From Salvelinus alpinus (lineage: Eukaryota; Chordata; Actinopteri; Salmoniformes; Salmonidae): a DNA stretch of 64,000 nt. Positions within the stretch are counted from its first letter, which is position 1, and each line of letters opens with the position of its first letter. The stretch is taken from NCBI RefSeq assembly GCF_045679555.1, contig NC_092090.1, forward strand, positions 28,327,702 through 28,391,701, in the 5' to 3' direction. Position numbers and translations under genes: made by a program. Shown piece after piece: positions 25,001-34,000 of this stretch. The notes below the pieces were generated by a model. That model saw nothing but the letters and a program-made list of their open reading frames with translations. It was not told the DNA's origin and searched no databases.

Positions 25001-28000
25001 GGCTGGTAGCCTTGGGCTTTGTTTAACCATGCATAATTGAGGCCTCCTCTTGGCTTGCTCCTATGGTTGCACCCTTTTTTCATGAAATGGCCAGGAATGC
25101 AAACTACCCCCCTCCACTTCAGCCGGCCTTCCCATGAGGACCTCAATCAGACAGTCACAAAGTGTACCAGGCCTGCTTATCAGAGGGGGCCGGCCTGGCA
25201 TGGGCTCTGAGCAAACAACACACACATAAACACACACACACTGATAAACACACACACACACACAGAAAAATGTGTGCGCGAGTAATTATACGCTCACACA
25301 TCACGCACGCACACACACAAACACCCCCCACCCGCCCAAACATACCCACACACACTCCTCATTATTTACTCGTCTCAACTATACAGTCATAAGACATACC
25401 TCTGTGACCAGTCTCCTGTTTATTTCCTGTACTGGTGTTGACGCCCAGCTCCTGACTGGATCACCACCCACTTCCTCCTTCCACATGCCTTTTGTCTGCT
25501 AGCTCACATGTATCCATGCCTATAATGGGGCACGCTAGTGATTAACTAGTTACATCTGTGTTACTGTAACACATCCTGCTAGTGCCTCTCACACCAGCCA
25601 GGAGAAAACAGCCAAGGGCCTTGTATTTCTGAAACCTGTTTATGATGCATTGTGGTTTCCTCAGTCACTCACCAGCTGCACCTGACTGGCTGGCTGGCAC
25701 AGGGCACACATCTCAATGTTGTGCTGTCTGCTATGGGGATCTGGCTGGGGTATGGTAGATGGCTGCACTAAGTAGAGTTAGCCTGGCTACTCCCCATATA
25801 AATAGAATCTAGTCATTCTATTACTATGCTACTCCCTCATCTGAGTGTAAATTGTGGGATCTGGCCAAGGTTTTAAATTATGTACAACAACTTGGTAGTG
25901 TAACCCATGCTGCCTTTGGCGATGGTTTGACTACTTGATCATGACTTTCGCTGTGATTTAGTTGTGGGGGAGTTTCTGAGAGACTGAGTGGGTCATGTTT
26001 TTTTCACTTTTGATGAATAGCGTGCCCAGAGTGAACTGCCTCCTACTCTGTCCCAGATGCTAATATATGCATATTATTATTACTATTGGATAGAAAACAC
26101 TCTGAAGTTTCTAAAACGATTTGAATGATGTCTGTGAGTATAACAGAACTCATATGGCAGGCAAAAACCTGAGAAAAAATCCAAACAGGAAGTGGGAATT
26201 CTGAGGCTGGTCGATTTTCAACTCATCGCCTATAGAAATCCCAGTGGGATATGGATCTGTTTGCACTTCCTACGGCTTCCACTAGATGTCAACAGTCTGT
26301 AGAATGTTGAATGAAGCTTCTACTGTGATGTTGAGCCGGATGGGAGCTGTTTGAGTCAGTGGTCTGGCAGAGAGCCAGGTCCTGGACACGTGCATTCCAC
26401 ATGATATCGACTTGCGTTCCATTACTTCTATAGACACAAAGGAATTCTCCGGTTGGAACGTTATTGAATATTTATGATAACAACATCCTAAAGATTGATT
26501 CTATACTTAGTTTGAGAAGTTTATTCGACCTGTAATATAACGTTTTGAAGTTTTCATCCGAAGTTCGCCTGGACCTGCACGAGCGTTTGGATATGTGTAC
26601 TAAACGAGCTTACAAAAGTAGCAACTTGGAAATAAATAATGGACATTATCGAACAAAACAACAATTTATTGTGAAACTAGGATTCCTGGGAGTGCATTCT
26701 GATGAAGATCATCAAAGGTAAGGGAATATTTATAATGTAATTTCGTATTTCTGTTGACTCCAACATGGCGGAGAAATTTTGTTTCTATCTGAGCGCTGTC
26801 TCAGATTATTGAATATTGTGCTTTTTCCGTAAAGTTTTTTTGAAATCTGACACAGCGGTTGCATTAAGAACAAGTGTATCTTTAATTATATGTAAAACAT
26901 GTATCTTTCATCAAAGTTTATGATGAGTATTTCTGTTATTTGATGTGGCTCTCTGCAATTTCTCCGGCTATTTTGGAGGCATTTCTGAACATGGCGCCAA
27001 TGTAAACTGAGATTTTTGGATATAAATATGCACATTATCGAACAAAACATAAATGTATTGTGTAACATGATGTCCTATGAGTGTCATCTGATGAAGATCA
27101 TCAAAGGTTAGTGATTAATTATATCTCTATTTCTGCTTTTTGTGACTCCTATCTTTGGCTGGGAAAATGGCTGTGTTTTTTGGACTTGGTGGTGATCTAA
27201 CATAATCATATGTTGTGTTTTCGCTGTAAAGCATTTTTTAAATCGGACACGATGGGTAGATTAACAAGATGTTTATCTTTCATTTGCTGTATTGGACTTG
27301 TTAATTTGTGAAAGTTACATATTTCTAAAAAATATTTTTTAATTTCCCGCGCTGCCTTTTCAGTGGAATGTTGTCGAGGGGTTCCGCTAGCGGAACTTGT
27401 GTCCTAGAAAGGTTAATGATATTAGAGAGACTGGGAGATTCTGTAGCTTCTGGGTTTTCTATTTGAGAGATGTGCTTGTGGCTCTGTTGGTGTCTTAACT
27501 TGGCTGTTCTCTTTAAAGAGAGACTTACTTAAAAACTATTTGGAAGCAGCAGCAGGTCAGCACATGCTCACGTTGCCGGGATCGAAACATTCCTGTCTGA
27601 AGTCCCAAGCAATCTGAGTGAGTCACTACCTCCAGCATCCTTCTTTTACTTACCACGGCACTGGGCAGGCCCTCCCTCCGCCTCTCCCTCTCTGCCTCCT
27701 CCCCCTCAGATCCCCACTGCCTGCCTGCAGGTGATAAAGGCCCACTTGTTCTGAGAGGAGAGAGTGGGAGGAAAGGAGAGGGGAGAGTGGGTGGGGTAGA
27801 AACTGAGAGGGTGCAACATGCTTGATGTTTCCCCCCTACAGGAAGAATATGGGGATACTGAACATTTAAAAGATGGTAATCTAGGGCATTATTCAGATTA
27901 TTTACATAAGGAGATATTCATTCAGTATTTATTGTGATCTCATGTCTTGGCTTAGCAACTATAGTTTAAAAAAAGAGTTGCCTATGGCCAACAGCCAGGT

Positions 28001-31000
28001 CATTAAAAGTCAACACAGTAGCATAGGGATTTTATAAATGACACAGGTCCAATGACATGTCCAGATGCCGGGCTGGTTGGCACTAGGAGTAGCAGTCAGC
28101 AGTGCTACAGTACCGCCACCAGGCTACCGCAACCAGGCATCCATGACTGGTCCACAATCTACCACACTGACCACATGATCACAAAACTTTGATTGCTGCA
28201 GTATGACTCACTAAGGATTTTATTTTTCCTCACATAATTATTTTATTTGACCAGTTCACTGCAGTTTGTTGTAGTGCTCTAAAATTATTTCTGATGGGTT
28301 AAATATCTAGCTGAGAGAATCGCTCCCATTATTTCAAGATGCATGGCCCTTTATGTGCATGTCTGTGAAACGCAGCACTGAGTCATGGGAAACCAATGTT
28401 GGAGCTATAAAAACTAAGTACAGTATCTTGAGTGTGAAATCCCAATCAGGCAGCCATTTGGTCCTGAACTCCATGGAAAATGTCACATGTCCCACCGTGC
28501 TCAGGGGCTGTGAGCTGAGGAGAAGAGGAGAGGAGCCCTGAGCCCCAGCCCACTGCAGCCAGCCCAGCACTTTCCTCTCCTGTGACAAAGGCTAGAGGGA
28601 GAGAGAGGGAGGCAGGGAGCCCTCCCCCTCTCTATGAGGGAGGGGGGGTGGGGGGGGGGGGGGGGTTGAATGGGACCAACTAGTGACCTCAGGCAGAAAG
28701 AATGTCCCCGTTTGCTCAGGCAGCCCGCTCCCTTAGCAGAGCACCACAGTCAGCGAGCGCCGAGGGCTTTGTGTTTCACCTTCCAGATGCACTCGCCAGA
28801 GCAAAGGTCACCAGACAGACACACAGCAACATGCCCCAGCTCCGGCTCACTGGTGTGTTGTTCATTTGAATGTAATGGTTTTTATAAGTTTAGTCACTCT
28901 GAATTAAAAGAGCTCCTCCTTTGTAGTCAACATGAAATATGTTTTTTCTCTCTCGTCCAGCCTCCAACTCTAAATGCTAATAGTTCCTCGCTTTCAGTCT
29001 TAAGTCTCACCTATTGTGTGAACAGCATTCTTCGGCTGCTATAGCCATTTATGTGGGTGTTAATGTATTGCTATCTCCCAGCAATGTGACACTGTGTGTG
29101 AAATACAGTGATTGCATTCATTTGGGTGTAAAAAGGGGGACATGTCTTTCCCAAGCCAGGACACCCATAAAATCAATGGCAGCTCAGGACGGCAATTAAA
29201 TCTGACTAATCCTGCAGATTTATGAGCTCTATGCGCTCTGTCTGCCAGGCTGGGCTGGGTTGAAGTCACTGCACTGCCAGAAAGAGAAGACTGCTGCTGC
29301 CATTTAGTGTATTTGAATGGGCATGCATTAAGAGAAGCATCGCAGGGGGCGCAAAGGCCAGGGCCAGTGGGAGTGAGCATTGAGGAGATCTTTCCTTTTA
29401 GGTGGAATTCCCTTTTATCCTGTGGAATTTAGTGCTACTGTGCTCATGGAGCCCCAAAATGGTGACTTTGGGGAGGGACTGCCTGTTAGTACCAGACATG
29501 GGGAAATCCTTTGCTCAGGCTCCTATATTTGGGCTGTGGTGGTGTGTGTGAGAGCTGTACACAATGGCAGGGGTAGGGGTGAGGAGGAGGAGGGGGAGTT
29601 CGTAAAGCAGTTTAGGCCTGGTCTGGATGATGGGGCTGTATTGATTGTTTGCTGGTTCTAAGTAGAAGGAGTCCCGTGGGGATCAATGGATGACCAGAGT
29701 ATTGAAACAGTAGTGTGGACCTCAAACGAGTAAACCTACATTATGTTACTATCATCTGCTTTGGTCACTGGTGTTTCCTGTTGACATCTGTTATTGTTGT
29801 GGCTTTAATGGAACAGAAAGGAGTCAGGGGAGTAGGAGGCAGAAAGTCAACTCCCATTTCTATTTATTCTCAACAATACATTTTTGTATAATGTATTTAA
29901 AATATCATCAGGAGAACCCCTGGAGCATTTCAGCATTGTTCAAAAGGCTGGAATCACTATTTCCTTGATGTATTAACTTTCTTATAGCCTACGGGTTGGG
30001 TAAAATCACATACGTAGCAACACTTTTACAGTTTTCACTTTGACAGAGTCTGATACAGGAACACTTCAATATCCCAGCTCACACACCTACTTCTCTTCTT
30101 CAGGGAGGAGGCTGAGAGGGAAAGCTTTCTACAACGTCCACGGCAAGGTCTACTGTGAAGAGGACTTCCTGGTGAGTTACAACATTTGTTGTCCCTGCGT
30201 GCCTCCTAATGCACATGCATTTATGTTTATGTTATGTTCATTATGCAGATGTTCAGAGGTTGAGTTCTCCATGTCCTTCATACACACTCACCCCTCGATG
30301 ACAGACTTGGGAGAGGAGCGGTTGCACATTCCAAAACCCTCCAGAGGAAACAGATGTTTCACTGCTACAATTAAAGTTAAGCACAACCCCTCCAATTCCC
30401 ACTAATTTCCCCCAAATTTCCCCAAGGAGCACAATTACCCCACTGCTCTCATCCCATTACTCCCCAGCACTTAGAATTATAGAGGGAGGCGGAGTGGCTG
30501 TGGGCAGCTGCAGGCCTCAGACTGCCTCCTGTATGATGTATCCATCTGCCCAGGTTGGACACATTGTATTGATCTCTTATAGACGTCCGTCAATCTATAA
30601 TCAATGGGAACCAGGTGTTTTATAGCAGTCGTTTTTGTCTTCCAAAAAGATACAGACCTTATTACTACTGAATTAGGTTGTTAGGTTGCCATTTACTTAC
30701 TTAATGTAAATGATTCACTCCATTACACATAGACATTGCCCATTGGCCCCTAAAACAGACTTTCAAGAGGAGAGGATGAGTGCTAAGAGTGGTATTGGGT
30801 CTCCTCATACTATAGATGTAAAGAATAGACCCTAAAGGGATCAGATGGTGGATGTGATAAAGTCCCTAGCTTCCTCAGAGTATTGACCACCAGCTCTGCC
30901 CTGTCATCGGGGCAGATGGTCTGTCTTGTGGGGTTAAAGTGGAAATCTGGAGTCACCCTCCCCATGCACCCCTCACCACCCCATCTCCACCTGCTACCCC

Positions 31001-34000
31001 TGTCCCACCATTACCCTCCTCTCATCAGGTCATGCCCCCAGGGTCATGTGCTTTGCAGATGGTCACTATGGGACAAACATAACGATGGTAATGCATGTAT
31101 AACTCACATTTAAATCCCTCATTGACTTCAATGTGATATCTTATGTTCAAGTTACACGTCTTACCTCAAGTTCGGGTACATCTCCTTGTGTTTGTGTGAC
31201 TGTGGTCCAGACTTTAGGAGACCACCAATAGTAGAGAGCTGAGGACTGGATGTGTGCTCTCCTGTTAGTAGAGTGCTCTGATGGGTTTGGTTTAGGACAG
31301 TATCGTTACAGCAATGCCACTGGTTTCTCATATACATCTCAACAAAGAGAGGAGACAAAGGAAAAAGGACCAACTCCTTTCACATCAATATAAAGAGAGC
31401 AGCAGCACCCCCTATAGATGGTGTCATTTAGGCTGTACTCTGGTTCCCTACATTTACATTTTGGTCATAAGTGTTAGGGGTTCTCAAACCAGGGTTGGGG
31501 TCAATTCCAATTGAATTTGAAATTCCAATTCAATTCTTGAAATCACTTAAGAAGTGGAGAATTTACATTGAAATCAATTCAAATTAAATTGGAATTGACT
31601 TGGAATTAGACTATTTGAACTGTTTGAATTGAAATGGAATTGAATATTTGTGGAATTGTTCAGGAAAATATTGAATTGGGAATTGAATTATTGGAATTGA
31701 CTTAACATTGGAATTGAGAGGAATTGAATTATCTTTGAATTCAAAGACTGATATACAATTAAAACGGATTTAATTGAATTTACAGGGAGAAGGAAATTAG
31801 AATTTAGTTTGTGGAATTAACCCCAACCCTGTCTCAAACACTTAAAGGTGTCAAATTTAGCCATCCTCTCTTTTGTAATGCTGCACTCCCAAGTCTCAAC
31901 CATACACAGTTAACAGTCACCATGTAACAGTTTCCATTGCTACATGTTAGAATATTAACAAGCCCAGTGATAAGTCTCTTTTTTTATCTCCCACAGTACT
32001 CTGGCTTTCAGCAGACGGCAGAGAAGTGCTTTGTATGTGGTCACCTCATCATGGAAATGGTAAGAAATAACCTAATACTGTAGGAGGGCCTGCTAGATAG
32101 GGATACAAGACAATCAGCAGAACAGTATGCCTGTCCCTCTCTGGGATTTCTCTTCAGCAGTAATGTATCTCTTCTTGACATGTGGCATCATACCTCCTAG
32201 TTTAGTTTTGCTTCTGTATCTGAATGCCAACGGGCTGGTGTGATTGACTCCTACTGAGAGGCCTCAATCTCTAGCCTTACTGTTATCTCTGTGCGTGTGT
32301 GTGTAGATCCTGCAGGCACTGGGCAAGTCCTACCACCCTGGCTGCTTCCGCTGTGTGGTCTGCACAGAGGGTCTGGACGGAGTGCCTTTCACTGTGGACG
32401 TGGAGAACAACATCTACTGTGTTAAAGACTACCACACGTAAGGACATGTGTCTCTCATAGATAATGCCAACGTGATGAAGTCAGCATGCAAGAGTTTCTT
32501 CATTCCGCAGTACTCTTTAAATCCTGGTTTGTGCTGAGACTGAGATGAATTATACAGCATGTACCAAGACTTAACTTCTACTCTGTTTCCCCCACAGGGT
32601 CTTTGCCCCAAAATGTGCCTCATGCAACCAACCAATCCTCCCTGCTCAGGTAATGATGAGCCAATGACTGCTTGTATCCTCTTATCTCCTGGCACTAGTT
32701 GTCAGAGTCATATACAGTATATACTGTCGAGGGTTGGGCCAATGCGGTTTCTGTCTGAACGTTCCGAGATTGCTATTATCTCCTCCATAGCCGTTGCTAA
32801 GTGATAATTGGCGCTTCCGCGCTGTGCTGTTTATTTCTGATAGTTTTCCAAATCTATGAAGATGTCCAGTGAAGGCAGATGAGCAATTAGTTGACACCAC
32901 AACACAGTACCTACATGGATACACCTTATCCCGAATGATAATCAATAAAAACGTCTGTTAAATTCGCTGCTCTGTTTTGCTTGTTTACAGAGGGTCATTT
33001 CATAGGGAATTGTCGGAGGCGCTCTCGTATTGTTACAACTCCCAAATTTTGAGAATAAAGGCACTAACATGGCGTCCCTTCTAAAACCAATGGCATCCGT
33101 TCTGACCCAACTCTCTTAATATTCAGCTCTGATTGTTGGTGCCAGTGGAGTGGTGGAAACGGGAGGGTCTGATTGACTGTGTGTGTTTCCTAACAGGGCT
33201 CTGAGGAGACCATCCGGGTGGTGTCCATGGACAAGGACTACCATGTGGAGTGCTATCACTGCGAGGTGAGACAATGTCATTACCACCCTGTTTGTGTGTC
33301 TTGTCTTATTTATGTTTTGAACGTAGCCAGCACATTGACTATGATCATTAATCCATTTTAGTGTAAATGCTATGGCAGTGTGGGTCTATGTTGCTGTGGG
33401 TGTGTGCACTACACACACAAACTGAACCTGAGTGAGGGGCAAACCACTGTGGTGACTCATTGTCCAGGCACATTCCAGAGTTGAGCTGTGGGAGAGGAGA
33501 GGGTAGGGTGATAGCGCTGGACTCAACTGGACATCAGACCAGGGGTTGTTGTTTGACTACCCTGGAATCTCAGCACTCTGAGAGACCGTTCAGACCACTT
33601 ACTCACTCAGACACATGTACAGGAAATCATCCCACGTGACCTACAAACCTCAGTGTAATCAAAGTAATTAGTCAAGTCAGCCAAATTGAATTCCTGACAG
33701 TGCATTCATTAACACAGCAGTTTAATGATAGCTCTGTCAAGTGTGAGTCATTGTAACCAGGGCTCAAATAAAGTGTGTGATTGTAAGTGTGTGTGAGTTT
33801 GATCAAGAATTCCATGTTTAATGGCAAAAGCTGGTTGACTCATTTCATTATCACACATTCCAGGGAATAGCTCATATCCCATCTAGGTGAGTGATAAAGG
33901 TATTATGTAGACAATAGGTAATCATTCAGCAGCCTCTGTGGGGTTGATAGTCATTACAGGGGTCTAAAGTCCAGGTCGGCAGTGGATGGAAAATTCATCA

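Noticed and set aside
25061-25502. Frames rich in His/Thr or Cys/Val
   Set aside because: Translations of a CA microsatellite.
28670-29044. 124-codon plus frame in wtip intron 2
   Set aside because: No domain, no splice support, and it lies next to a poly-G tract.
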